From NCBI GenBank assembly GCA_027422505.1, contig JAPQWV010000018.1:17502001-17566000 (forward strand): a DNA stretch of 64,000 nt. Direction: 5' to 3'. Position 1 is the stretch's first letter. Every line of letters starts with the position of its first letter. This DNA comes from Craterostigma plantagineum. Lineage: Eukaryota > Streptophyta > Magnoliopsida > Lamiales > Linderniaceae. Position numbers and translations under genes: made by a program. Shown piece after piece: positions 46,897 to 59,260 of this stretch. A model generated the notes under the pieces. That model ran no database searches, was not told the DNA's origin, and saw only the letters and a list, made by a program, of their open reading frames with translations.

Positions 46897-48890
46897 CGGG
46901 AACTTTCACTAAAATTCCTATTTGCAAACTTTCTATCGCGTAACTCCCTTATCAGAGAAATATATCACTTAACTCACCGATTTACTGTTTGATACACCAT
47001 ACAACACATTTTGATACACTATATCAGCGTATTGTGTTACATTTTACATTGAGAAAATGGTACACCAAACATCACTTTTAAGTTACGCTGATCGACACGT
47101 GGTGTGCTAATATAATTTGCAAGTGCGACAAGTGATAATATAAAACGAATACATAATTACTATCACCAACGTGCGATAGGCAGTGGACCTATCGTTTGTA
47201 GTGCAGTAAAGTGAGTAAACGAGTATCGAACACAAGGAATAAATTAAGTACTAGTAGTGACCTATCGAGTCGATATTTAGCCTAAATAAAATAAGCAGAT
47301 GGTTTTACGAACTATACTAACAGATTACTCCTAAATCCACTAGAGATTCAAAGAACAGGCCTAAAACTGGTAAGAGAGCTTTCTGATAATAAAGATGTGC
47401 TCGGGATTCGAATCCCGCTAGGTATTATCGCCTAAGACAGTAAATTATCGTTCCTACGTGATTCTGACTAGATCGCAGTAATTTCCTACCCGCTAACGAG
47501 TTTGCTGTCGCCCTAAACACTCGCGGGGATCTAAAATTCAGTAATTACTAATGGCGAGGATCGAGTATTTGCTTTCGCCCTATACTCGAATCCTATCTTC
47601 TACGAGCGGCCTAATCGTTGTTTATCTGTCGCCCTAAACGATTTTCCACACGATCACTTTAACACATAGACTTATTAAAGCGATGAAACAATTTCATAGA
47701 TAGATGAATAGTCATAAACACAAGTCACGACGGCATACGTCTTAAATACAAAATAACCCAGCGTTCATCTAATCCCAAATACATAGGGAATTTAGCTACT
47801 CATAATAGAAGGAAAACAACGAAAGGAATAGAGAACAGAGAAGGAAGACTCGTGATCTTGAATACTGGCGAATTAGGGATGGTAGCGTGGATGAATCTTC
47901 GTTCTTCGTTCAATTGGGCGTGATTGCGTCATTGATCCGTCTCTCGCGCTCCGCGATGCAATTCTGTGTTCTTTTAGGCTCTTTTTCGTCTCTTCAGGGA
48001 TTAGGGTTGATATCTGGTAGGTATCCCTTCTTTCTGAGTTGAAATTGGGCTTTTATAGTGAAATTCGACGCGGTCACGACCTGAGACAAGACACGTCAAG
48101 GCCGTGACACTCTCGGGGCACAAAATGAGCTCACTGCCGTGCGTCATGGCCTGGTGTAAGGAGTATCACGGCCGTGACACTTTCAACAGCTTTGCGACAG
48201 TTTCGTATTTCTCTCAGATAGAGGGGTAAACGATGTCCGATTGACCTGATATTTTAACCATAGATAGAAGACTTGCCAATCTTGATTCTGATCAAAGGGA
48301 TTCTCAATCCCGTCTAGATTGAGAGATATGAATTTTTTAGTCCGTTGCTACTTTTTAGGCGGGCTTCACGCCCGTGATTGTGCTCTGCATCGCTTGGCTT
48401 CCTTTTCTGCCTCTTGTCACGGCCCGGTGCAATGTGTGTCACGGCCGTGATGGAGACCAGTATCCTTTGGCTTCGGTTCTGTCCATTGTTACGGCCTGGT
48501 GCAAGGAGTGTCACGGCGTGACACATGACTGATTTCTTCATACTTGCCCCATTTTGCCTCATTTTCGCTCCTTTTCGCCTGAGAGCCATCCTAAGGTCCT
48601 TCAATATCGAAAGAAGTGTAAATATGGCGAATAAATGTATAAAATGATGGCTAGAGCTCTATTTTAACCCAATTAAATACTACGATAAACGTAGTGAAAT
48701 ACGCTTATCATACGCCATAACAACACATTTAGGTACATTATAGCAACGTGCTGTGGTACACAATATAAACATAGAGAGGTACAGTAAACTGGTACAAACA
48801 GCAAATCGGGGAGTTAAGTGATATATTTCTCTGACATGAGAATTATGTGATAGAAAGTTTGCCTAATAGGGAGTTAAGTGAAGTTTCCCC
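46897..48890. mobile_element. Small MULE with long inverted ends, interrupted by a solo LTR
   Basis: Perfect 9-bp flanks TAGAATCAT lie at 46888-46896 and 48891-48899, the Mutator signature. The left arm (GGGAACTTTCACT.., GCAAACTTTCTATCGCGTAA, CAGAGAAATATATCACTTAA) is an inverted match to the right arm (..TTAAGTGATATATTTCTCTG, GATAGAAAGTTTGCC, AAGTTTCCCC) over more than 100 bp. Without the LTR insertion the element is about 367 bp and encodes nothing. Confidence 0.9.
47089..48710 (-). mobile_element. Solo LTR of the Athila-like family
   Basis: It begins TGATCGACACGTGG and ends ATACGCTTATCA, like the LTRs at 23515 and 35094, and shares their internal sequence (GCAGTGGACCTATCG, TATCGAGTCGATATTTAGCC, palindromic GTCACGGCCGTGA units near 48164 and 48437). 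Perfect 5-bp flanks TACGC lie at 47084-47088 and 48711-48715. No internal region is present, so it arose by LTR-LTR recombination. Confidence 0.93.
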
Positions 48891-49210
48891 TAGAATCATT
48901 GTTTATTTTCGTTATTGGACCGGCCCACGTTAAATGAGGGTTGATCCATATAAGAAATGAGCTTTTATGCTAAAATCAATTGGTGATAGGTGGAGTAGCT
49001 GATCTACTTATATACTATTCAAACTCTCCGCAATTATCAGATATAGGACACAAGTGATTTTTATTAGGGCTTCTAATTCTACAATAAACATGAGTTAGTC
49101 AAATAAAATGGATAGTTTTTTCTTTTTAAATTGAAATCTGCTCAATTTCTAAAAAAAACTTCAGTTTTTCTTTTTCGTCAATGATTTGGAAGACACGTTA
49201 GGTTTAGACC

Positions 49211-49817
49211 TAGGGGTGGGCTTCGGGTCGGGTAGTCGGGTATCGGGTAATTCGGGTTCGGGTAGTTCGAGTTCGGGTTAAGATTTTCACTACCCGAACC
49301 CGACCCGATCTACGGCGGGTACCCGCTTGTCGGGTATTTACCGGATTCGGATACCCGACGTCGCGTACCCGTTTGAATTGAAATTGTTACTATAAATATT
49401 ATAATGCAATATAAATATAAAAATATTATACTAAATATGATATATAATATTGGATATTGTATTTTAAATAAATATAATATAGACATATTTTATATGTATA
49501 TTAATAAAATTTTGAGAATATATATTTTAAATTTTGATACGAATTCTATTGATAATAAAATATCACTTGTTAGTTGTATAATTAAAATAAAAAATTAATC
49601 GAAATATTGTGTAAAACCTTAACATCACTCAAGTTAGATTGATATCTGAATATGCATTATAACTTTTTAATGTTTATATATTTAAACTAAATTGGTATAT
49701 TTAACAAAATATATCGGGTACCCGAATAACCCGACCCGATTAGTAAATTACTACCCGAACTACTCGAACCCGATCGAATTCGGATAAAACCCGAATACCC
49801 GAACCCGCCCACCCCTA
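49211..49817. mobile_element. hAT-like MITE, TAGGGGTGGGC ends, perfect 8-bp duplication
   Basis: Ends TAGGGGTGGGC and GCCCACCCCTA are perfect inverted repeats. Flanks TTTAGACC at 49203-49210 and 49818-49825 are identical. Subterminal regions are packed with CGGGTA and TACCCG motifs in both orientations, while the middle is very AT-rich. No transposase is encoded. Confidence 0.93.
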
Positions 49818-49869
49818 TTTAGACCCCACAAAGGTCAGCCGAAGCCTAAGGGGCTAAATTATATTTAAA

Positions 49870-50278
49870 AGAAAAATTGTGGGCATTTAGTAAAAGCACT
49901 TCACAACGAATCTCTGACGCTCAACACAATAGAGCGCGAGACGCTTCGTTTTCAAAAATTTTCGAAAAGAAACCCAATCCAATCGAGACAAACACACGAC
50001 GCTCTTCTCCCTCCCTAACCCTAAGTCGATTTCCATGCATTTCAACTAAGATGCACCGTTTATTCAGTTGATTCTTTGAGCAATCTCCATCCTCGTCGTC
50101 CTCGCTTCCTCGTCCGTTTGTGTGTGTCGCTGTGGCAGTGCGTGTTTGTGCGTTTCTCTGATTCCTGCAGTTTAAGGCTTCGGCGGTCACTGGGGAGTCT
50201 AGTTGAAGGGGACCATAATCAAGATTTCGAATAACACTACCCCATTTCTCCCTCTATCTCTACTTACGTTTGAAAAGC
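49870..50278 (+). promoter_or_regulatory. Leader/promoter region of the kinesin gene
   Basis: A CT-rich leader with CCCTCCCTAACCCTAAGTCG (about 50010-50029) and several pyrimidine patches leads to ATG 50279. Short ORFs in both strands here are not convincing. The start of transcription cannot be fixed by eye. Confidence 0.4.
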
Positions 50279-53200
50279 ATGGCTTCTAAAAACCAGAACA
50301 AGGCTCCTCCTAGCCCATCACGTGTGAGTCACCGCATTTAACTTGTATATTTAATTTGCGTTAGATTTTTTTTTTCATTCTCGTTGAGTTTGAGATACTT
50401 CAGTCCTAGGTCTCTACTTGTTCTTGGATCTGTCAAAGATACTCATTGATTGTGTAGTTTTGATTGTGGATTGTGGATATAGTTGAAATCGTTATCTTTA
50501 TTGTTCGAATCGAAGTTTTAGCTTTTGTACTTTTCTATGTATGCGAGTGTATATGAGTATGCTAGTGCCGTATTGCATCATCGATTAGGGCCTAATAATC
50601 TTTTGTATGAATTCAGTTCCACTTTCTGAAGCTCGCGGGAATTATTCGAAGTGAAATTCCAATTTTTTGTGCAGGGAAAGTATACCGTTGATGAGGTTGC
50701 AGTAGAAAAAAGGAGAAAGATAGGGAATCCGAGAATGCCACAGAACACAGGGGCACGGACCGTAACTCGCCAAGCACTTTCAGTTGTAAATTCTGGCCAA
50801 GATCTGCCTCCAATGAGTGGTCGACCAAGCATTTCAAGTTCAGAACCTGTTGTGATTGAGTTCACTAAAGAAGATGTGGAGGCTTTACTCAATGAGAAGC
50901 TGAGGATTAAAAATAAATATAACTACAAAGTATGATAGAATTCCATAGTTTAAACAAAATCCAAATAGATTCAGGACAGTGTCTCTGTTTGCTATTCAAA
51001 GGACTTAAGTTATTATTGCATATTTTTTTATTTCATTCCAGGAAAAAAGTGAACAGATGGCAGATTGCATGAAGAGGCTTAAGCAATGTATTAGGTGGTT
51101 TCAACAGGTTGAAGGAAATAATATTATTGAGCTGGAGAAGTTGAAGAGTTTGTTGGAATTAGCAGAAAAGAAGTGCAATGATACGGGTAAGGCTAGTTTT
51201 TTTATTGGTGGTTGATGTTGCAATTATTTGTAAAATCATACACTCAATGTATATTTGTTCCAGAGTTAATGATGCGGGCAAGAGAGGATGAGTTGAATTC
51301 TATGAACATGGAACTGAGAAAAAGCTTGGATTCGCTGCAAGAAAAATTTGCTAAAGAGGAAGCCAAAAAATTGGTGTGAACCTTACAATGGCTTATTACT
51401 TTTTTTGGGTCTATTTTAGACGTTGCTCGGACCCAACTCTAAGATGAAATAATCAAACCAGGAAGCTTTGGAGTTATTGGAAAAAGAGAAAAACTCTAAA
51501 CTTGCTGCAGAAAGACAGCAACATTCTCTTTCTGAAGAACTTAAGCGAACACATCAAGACAATGAGGCAGCCAATCATAAGGTATACAATCATTTTCTGT
51601 AATTGAAACTATGATTACCATTATCTTCCGAATGATATTTGCAACTCATGGTTTTGTTTTACTTTTTTGCGTCGGCTGCAGATACAATCACTGAATGACA
51701 CATTGAAGCGATTGCAGGAGTATAATACTAGCTTACAGCAGTACAACAGCAGGCTTCAAACCGAACTTCATGATACCAATGACACATTAAAACGCATAGA
51801 GAAGGAAAAAGCTGCTCTTATGGAAAATATAAGCACCTTGAGGGGGACCTGCACTTCTCTGGAAGCTCAGCTAACCTCTTCACGTGTATGCAACTTTACG
51901 AATGTTAGGTGCTCAGTTACCTCTCAATATTGAAAAACTAACATCTTATTCTCTATTTTACTTTGAACTTAAAAGGCGTTGCATGAAGAGATTTTGAAGC
52001 AAAAGGAAGGTCTTTCAAATGAAGTTGCATGCTTACGAGGCGATTTGCAACAAGTACGAGAGGATCGTGTCCAACTGTTATCAAAAGTTCATGATTTAAC
52101 ATGCGAAGTCGAAAAGTGCAAGGAATATACTGGGAAATCGGCGGCGCAGTTAGACAATCTGACAATCAAATCTAATGAGCTGGAGGTATTTCTAAAATGT
52201 TACCTTTATTATTTGAGTGCTCGAGGCATTTAAGTGAACTATACTTTCTCCCACCAGTCAACCCGTGTATTTCAAGAAAAAGAAATAAGACGGTTACAGG
52301 AGCAGCTTGCATGTGCTGAAAAGAAACTGCAGGTATTTTTGTGGCACATAGTTTTTGAATAATGAACTAAGATTTCCATCCAATATTGTAGCAACTTTAA
52401 GTGTATCGACCTAACTCGTTTGGTTTATTATTCCTTAGTTATCCGATCGGTCAGTAACGGAAACAAGGTCTGAATATGAAGAGCAAAAGAGCTTGGTTAT
52501 GGAGTTGCAGAGGCGCCTTGCAGAAGCAGATTTAAAAATTGTCGAGGGAGAGCAGCTGCGAAAGAAGTTGCATAACACTATTCTTGTATTGGTTTCTGTG
52601 ATGAATCTGTTATAGATAGTCCTAAGCTAAAATTCTATGGCTATTATTATTCTTCTTTTGGAAATACTGTGATACCTATTTTCTCTTGGAGCCTTTTTAA
52701 ATCTCAGATTTCTTTTGTAATAGGAGCTCAAAGGGAATATTCGGGTATTCTGTAGAGTTAGGCCTCTTTTATCCGATGACGGGGTGGGAACCGATGCAAA
52801 AGTTGTCTCCTTTCCTACATCCACAGAAGCCCTTGGGCATGGCATTGATTTAATCCAGAACGGTTTGTCATTAATTGATTTATGACATTTATGCTGATGA
52901 GATGATTTCTAGTTAGTGTTTTGGATTTCTATTTCTTGAAGGTCAAAAACATTCATTCACCTTTGACAAGGTGTTTATGCCTGATAACTCTCAAGAAGAT
53001 GTGTTTGTCGAGATATCACAGCTTGTTCAAAGTGCCCTTGATGGTTATAAGGTGACATATCCTGTACTAAAGTTTTGTGATGATTGTTGATGCACTAATT
53101 TTCTTCCAGTGATCACTTCCTTTATGAAGTAATTGCTGGTTGCTATTCTGATATATATGTTAAAACTTGTAATTGTTTTCCTCTTGATACCAGGTCTGTA

Positions 53201-54558
53201 TCTTTGCCTACGGCCAAACAGGTTCTGGCAAGACATATACGATGATGGGCAAACCGGGTCTCCCTGATCAGAAAGGTTTGATTCCACGATCACTTCAACA
53301 AGTGTTTGAGACGAGGCAGGCTCTTGAGGCTCAGGGATGGAAGTATGATATGCAGGTGGGTTTAATTGAAGGTTGTTGTCACAATCTCAATTTCTTTATG
53401 TCTGAAGTTCGTTGAAGCTTCATCCAATCTTATTGGTTTGTGTTTTTCAGGTGTCAATGCTTGAGATATACAATGAAAGCATACGTGATTTGCTGGCACC
53501 AAACAAGTCAGACATTACTGGGAAACAATATTCTATCAAACATGATGCATACGGTAACACCCATGTCTCCGATCTCACAATAGTCGATGTCCGCAGTAGC
53601 AGAGAAGTTGCCTATCTCTTGGAGCGAGCAGCACAGAGCAGGTGATAAAAACATCACATATACTTGAGTTGTTTGCATACACTTTCTTCTCTTTATGAAA
53701 GGCCAAGACTCTTTGCGCTTTCAATGAAAAACAAGTTCTCTAACTTTCTTTGCTTCTATAGATTGTCGAGAAAACTAATTATTCCATTGTCCTTTAAAAT
53801 TTGAAGGTCTGTTGGAAAAACTCAGATGAACGAGCAGTCTTCGAGGAGTCACTTTGTGTTCACCCTTCGCATAACGGGTGTAAATGAGGTTATTGTTCTT
53901 ATTTTACATGAAGAAGTATTATGCTTCATGCTCATCTTTATCTGATTCTTTTTTTTTTCCAACAATAATTCAGAGGACGGATCAACAAGTTCAGGGGGTG
54001 TTGAATCTCATCGATCTAGCAGGAAGCGAGCGTCTTTCCAAGAGTGGATCGACTGGAGATCGACTCAAAGAAACCCAAGTACTTAATAAATTCACTCTAA
54101 GTTGTTTTTAAGTCATCTTCGAACACTTGACTTTTTCCCAATTCTCAACGATCATTGTGTGCAGGCCATTAACAAGAGCTTATCATCCCTTAGTGACGTC
54201 ATATTCGCTTTAGCGAAAAAAGAAGAGCATGTACCGTTCAGAAACTCCAAGCTAACCTACCTTCTCCAGGTAAAGAAACTGCATAGATGAAGTGTTTCTC
54301 GTTATTTCGACAGTTAACTCAAGATTTGTTTAATTGTGTCTTAAAATTCTTCTTTTTTCGTTTTCTTGTTCTCAGCCTTGCTTAGGTGGAGATTCAAAGA
54401 CGCTAATGTTTGTTAACGTCTCTCCCGACCCTTCATCGGTCGGCGAATCCCTTTGTTCGCTAAGGTTCGCCGCGAGGGTCAATGCCTGCGAAATTGGCAT
54501 ACCGAGGAGACAAACTAATCTACGATTGGCCTCAGATTCTCGCCTTAGTATCGACTAA
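50279..54558 (+). CDS. Kinesin-14 with C-terminal motor, ATK1/KatA-like (KIN-14), 17 exons
   Basis: Exons: 50279-50323, 50675-50929, 51042-51186, 51264-51373, 51462-51581, 51682-51885, 51976-52185, 52258-52332, 52439-52585, 52724-52862, 52942-53051, 53194-53355, 53451-53641, 53807-53888, 53974-54078, 54165-54269, 54376-54558; all phases agree, giving 795 residues. The N-terminal ~70 residues are basic with Pro/Ser (microtubule-binding tail), residues ~75-435 are coiled coil, and the neck and motor start at [14 protein letters not shown] (438). The P-loop is GQTGSGKT (527-534), switch I is NEQSSRSH (646-653) and switch II is LIDLAGSE (677-684). Arabidopsis ATK1 has nearly the same length. The family consists of minus-end-directed motors that focus spindle poles in mitosis and meiosis. 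No lesion is seen. Confidence 0.95.
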
Positions 54559-55325
54559 GTTTGGTTCTTTTCCTTTATCCTTGGTTTGAGTTCCCCATCT
54601 CCTAGTGATTTGATCTCTTTAACTCTTGAGAACAGAAAAAGGCTCCTCTCTAAGTCTACTACAACATTTGATCTTCTTATGCCTGTAATAGATATTGGAT
54701 TGGTTTGAATAACTAGTTTTGGTATGAGTTTGTTTGTCAGCAATCTTTAGTATTTATTGTCAGCGATGATATGCTTTTTGGATTTGGATAGCTTTTTGCG
54801 TTATCTTTATTTGCAGGCGGATTGTGACTTAATTAATATCATTATATTAAGATGGTCAATGACATAGATTGCGACATCCCCTGCCTGGTAAGAAGGAATA
54901 ACATTTAGTACTATTTTATTTGCTGCAGTTGTGCTTATTTAACGCAATTTGGATGGCTAATTGATGAAGTAGGGAATAATGGCGATGTAGACAAAATTCA
55001 CTCGAAATTTTTACTATTGTCCGTGTAAATTTGACTATTTGAGAAGATACATTAGCCATCCCTAAGAACATTGGAAGTCAAGATTGTAACACAATGAGCT
55101 ACAAGTTTCTGATTAAATTTTGTTGGTGAGAATTTTGTAGCGTTTACAAATGACAGTGACGTGTCTTTGTATCCTTTCACGACTCTAAGGGGTTATTTAT
55201 TTATTTTTGTTTATCTATTTTTATAAAATCATTGAGAAAACAGGAGGAGACACGTTTTTTTATATGCACCACTTGATTTCAATCCTTTTTTCACCCATTA
55301 ATTATTTAATTAGATATATATAAAC
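54559..55325. other. Kinesin 3' flank, no gene
   Basis: AT-rich sequence; the first ~300 bp probably includes the kinesin 3' UTR. No ORF or repeat structure stands out. Confidence 0.5.
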
Positions 55326-55980
55326 TAGGGGTGAGCAAAAATATTCGAAAACTAGATTTCGATCCGGTATTCGATTTTCCAAACCCGAAAAAACGATAAT
55401 CCGGTTTTGAACTAAACGGGATCGGATATGGATAGTGGTTTGTCTAAAATTCGGATATCCAGTTTTATATTTAAAAAATAAAAAAAATAGTCCAAAAAGA
55501 AAAATGAAGGTTCAACATGAAAAAAAAATTATCAAGTAGAATATTTAAATTTATATTATTTTATTATTGCAAAAAACTTTGTTAGAGAATTGAGATAAAA
55601 AAATATAAAAACATCGAGATGCAAGTTAAAAAATTAATGTGAATTTGTGGTATTTTATTAATTATTATGTAACTATGCATCATAAATTCACATATTGTGT
55701 TAATTACTATGTGCAGAAATTCTTATATTAAAAACATATTTTTTTATTGAGATAAGAAATAAAAATATGATTTTCAAAAGAAAATAATAAAAAATATAAG
55801 AAAATAAATTTAAAAATCGGATGCGGATATCCGGTGTAAATATCTGAATAAACCGGATATCCGAAATTCAGATATCCGATTAAAACCGGAGCAGATACGG
55901 ATACCATTTTTCGATATCCGAAAATCCGGATATCCGAATCGGATATCCGAAAAACCGGATATCCAGGTTTGCTCACCCCA
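55326..55980. mobile_element. hAT-like MITE, TAGGGGTGAGCAAA ends
   Basis: Ends TAGGGGTGAGCAAA and TTTGCTCACCCCA are inverted repeats. Flanks ATATAAAC (55318-55325) and TTATAAAC (55981-55988) match at 7 of 8 positions. Subterminal regions are dense in the palindrome-like CGGATATCCG. The middle is AT-rich with no transposase. Confidence 0.85.
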
Positions 55981-56032
55981 TTATAAACTATAACTATATT
56001 CTTTCATAGCTTCACACGAAGTGCATCGTATA

Positions 56033-56814
56033 TGTTACCCTCAGGTCTTACCGACCCACGGCAAAATAACCGATTCTTCCCAATAAGCCGAACCACCCGA
56101 CCCGAAGAGTGAGTCCTGCCCCCCAGGGGTCTCAGGCTCGATAACCCGAGCCAAAGGATAAAGTCCCGAGTCAACAGAGAAAGATCCACGACGAAGACCC
56201 CTAGAGACCAAGGGGATTTTTGCCGAACCCGTTGTCGGGAAAACCGGCCGAGGGTACCTGATTATAGGGCACCCCTCAGAGGTGTCTCCTATGATTAAAG
56301 CGCGACGTCCTCGGGAGAAAGGCCGACCCCCGAGGGTGGCATCTGTATCGGGGAACTTGATTGCATAGCCTAAGAACCGCCACGATCTTCCCATATTGGC
56401 ATTACCGGATCGTGCCAGGGACAACCGTAGTCAAGAACGTGTGGTCGTGGGGAAAGGAGAAACTGAACCAGGCCGAACCCGGAAAACAAGGAAAATGGGT
56501 CATAACCGCTCAAAAGACCACCCACGACCGAGATTCTATAAATACCACGAGCCACTTCTAAGTCAGGTATCGATTTCTTACTCATCCTGCCGTTACTCTG
56601 CTCAATTCATCACTCACACACACACTTGAGCACGTCATTTTTATGCTACTTCAAGTCTGGAACACGGAAAATACCCTCTTGACCTAGGCAAGAGGGCAAA
56701 CGACCCCCAAATCTTATCCTGTTTTCAAGTCTCCAGGCAACATTCGCGGCGGAATTAAGGCGGAAAAAGCCCTTTAGTCGTCCAATGCGGTAGATCCATT
56801 TTTCGGCGGCATCA
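56033..56814 (+). repeat. Probable 5' LTR of the Tat element
   Basis: The left end is set at TGTTACCCTCAGG and the right end at ..GGCGGCATCA just before the primer site. A TATA box (CTATAAATA, 56536-56544) precedes CTCATCCTGCCGTTACTC-type leader sequence. The second LTR is outside the window, so both ends are provisional. Minus-strand ORFs here are chance readings. Confidence 0.6.
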
Positions 56815-56817
56815 ACT

Positions 56818-56835
56818 TGGCGCCGTCTGTGGGAA
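56818..56835 (+). promoter_or_regulatory. Primer-binding site of the Tat element
   Basis: TGGCGCCGTCTGTGGGAA lies four bases after the presumed LTR end. This is the usual Tat-lineage form of primer site and fixes the plus orientation. Confidence 0.75.
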
Positions 56836-56866
56836 ACGCTAGTTTCTCTCAAAGTAGAAATTCAGT

Positions 56867-58430
56867 ATGCTGGTTGTCGAAAATGATCACACACCGCCTC
56901 CCGATGGCAATGGGCAGAACCTCCCTGACCCTGCCGCGATGTTTGCCGCGGTCATGCAAGAGATGCAGAGGATCGGCGCTGATGTGGGAGTTTTGATGGC
57001 CGAAAGAAACCAGAGAGGTAATAGAGACGGACAGAACAGAGGACGCAACGCTGGACGAGAAGATGGCCAGCGTGAAACAAACGGAGAGCATGACGCCGAG
57101 TCGGGGTCTGGAGAGCGCAGCGACGACCACCACACTCTGGCGTCAATGCAAAGGAGAGCCCGAGCTGAGAGGAGGAGACGCGCCGACCAGCAATGCGCTG
57201 ACCGACAAACGGCCGATTTGGAAAGAATGAGAGAGAAGATTCGCCAGCTTCAGAATCTCGCCAGCTTCCTCGGGCCTCGCCTTTTTCACCCGAGGTTCTG
57301 GCGGCTCCATTGCCCGGGCACTTCCGATCTTTCGAGTGGGAAAGTACGACGGTTCTGGACCCCCCGAGGACCACTTGACTGCTTTTGAAGGCAACGCGGC
57401 GTTATACCAGCTAAGCGACCCCGTGAAATGCCGACTCTTTGTGACTACTTTGACGAGGGGAGCTCAACAGTGGTTCACTTTGTTGCCACCTGGAGGAATC
57501 AGGAGTTTCAACGATCTCACCAACCACTTTTTGAAGGACTTCTCGAGCAACAAGAGGCGGCCCTCATCGGCAGTAAAGCTGTTAAACAGGCTGAGAGAGA
57601 GAGTTAAGAGACTATCTTCGGCGTTTCAACCAAGTGAAAATGGAGGTCCCCAATATCGCACCCGAATTGCTTATCGGGGCATTTCACCACGGCCTGAGAG
57701 GCGGGGATTTATTTAGATCGCTAGTGAAGAATATCCGACCACAGTGGAGGAGTTGATAACTCGGGTGAAAAATACGTTCGGGTTGAAGAGTCGCAGGCCC
57801 GGGAACCTGAGGATAGGAAGCGCAAGAGTCCTCCTCGAGAGCGTTGAAAGAGCCCACCAAGAAATCAAGACCGCAGAATATTCCCTCGAAGAGATGATCG
57901 CCCTTACCAGGTATCGGCACTTCACGAGCGGACTACCCGAAGCTGCAGGTGAACAAACTTCGGGCGTTAGAAATATGCGAGGAGAACGATTTCCTTCGCC
58001 GACCCCCTTACATCGATGGCAATCCGAGGAGACCAGTATCTAACACTTACTGCAATTATCACCACGAACACGGACATACTACAGAGGAGTGTTTTCAGCT
58101 GAATCGAGAGCTAGAAAAGTTAATCGCAACCAACCCCGAGGCACGAGCCAAGCTTGCGGGGGAAGAGGGTGGCTTCGGGACCAGGCCCAGATATCTTGGG
58201 GCGGGGAATCGGTTTAACACCCAACAAGACCGCCAGCCTCACAATCAGAAAGAGGCACCGAGAAGAACACCAGAGAGGGACGAGAGACGAGGCCCGAGGT
58301 CAGTAGGGAACGACACTCAAAGAAATCAGGACAATAGAGACACGGGACGCCGGAGATCACCCGAAAGAACTGCACCCCGACAGATCAACATAATCTCGGG
58401 GGGACCTACAGGAGGGGATTCCAACCGAGC
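56867..58430 (+). pseudogene. gag of the Tat element, frameshifted
   Basis: The start MLVVENDHTPPPDGNGQNLP leads to AMFAAVMQEMQRIGADV. A frame change follows near 57280-57330, then YDGSGPPEDHLTAFEGNAALY..RLFVTTLTRGAQQWFTLLPPGGIRSFNDLTNHF, the retrotransposon gag core. Another shift lies near 57620-57720. A zinc-knuckle variant follows in the third frame: CNYHHEHGHTTEECFQL at about 58050. Three frames are needed, so no single Gag is made. Confidence 0.85.
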
Positions 58431-59260
58431 AAGGAAGGCCGGGGTTCGCCAGTTGGAAAACTTTGAAATCAAACTAGGAAGTAAGCGTTCGGGACCTACC
58501 ATCAGCTTTGGTCCCGAGAATTTTCATGGAGGCGACGATTCTCATGAGGACGCCCTAGTCATTCGAGCTGAGGTGGCCAACCATGACGTTGGCAAGGTCT
58601 TCGTCGATAATGGAAGCTCTGTCAACATAATATACAATAAGGCCCTCGATCAAATGGACTTGGGACCATACTCTACGGACAAGGTGGAAACGGCTCTGTT
58701 TGGCTTCACAGGACACTGCTTCGAGGCCGTGGGAATCCTGCATCTCCCACTCACCCTCGGGAAAGGGGACACCCGGAAAACGCGGATGGCGCCATTCATG
58801 GTCATCAACGGAACGAGCCCATACAACATCATCCTTAGGAGACCTGCCCTGACCTCTTTCAGGGCCATTGCTTCGGCTCTACACCAGAAGATAAAATTCC
58901 CCGTAGGGGACAAGGTTGGGGAAGTTTTGGGAGATCGCAAGATGGCCAGAAAATGCTACGTGGAAGAGGTTCGCGCAGAGATCAAGTCCTCCAGGACCCG
59001 AAGGGAGGATCATCCGAGAGGAAGAGAAATGTTATACACCATCGGAGTAACTAAAATGGAGGACAAGGAAGAAGAAACTGAGAGAATAATAGTCAACCCG
59101 CCGGAGGGAACAGTCAAGATCTCCAAGGGTTTATCTCGAGACCTTAAGGAGGACCTGATCAGATTGTTAGAAAGGAATAAGGATGTATTCGCATGGGCGT
59201 CTAAGGACATGGCGGGCATAGACCGGGGAATCATCAAACATAAGCTGAATGTCTCTCGGA
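58430..59260 (+). pseudogene. Protease and connecting region of the Tat element
   Basis: KVFVDNGSSVNIIYNKALDQM carries the aspartic protease site; DNGSS is typical of Tat elements. GTSPYNIILRRPALTSFRAIAS is the flap and second half of the domain. It is open in frame with the zinc knuckle (57949-59304). Confidence 0.85.

Noticed and set aside
56041..56424. Minus-strand 127-aa ORF
   Set aside because: It lies wholly within the presumed 5' LTR of the Tat element and has no family features.
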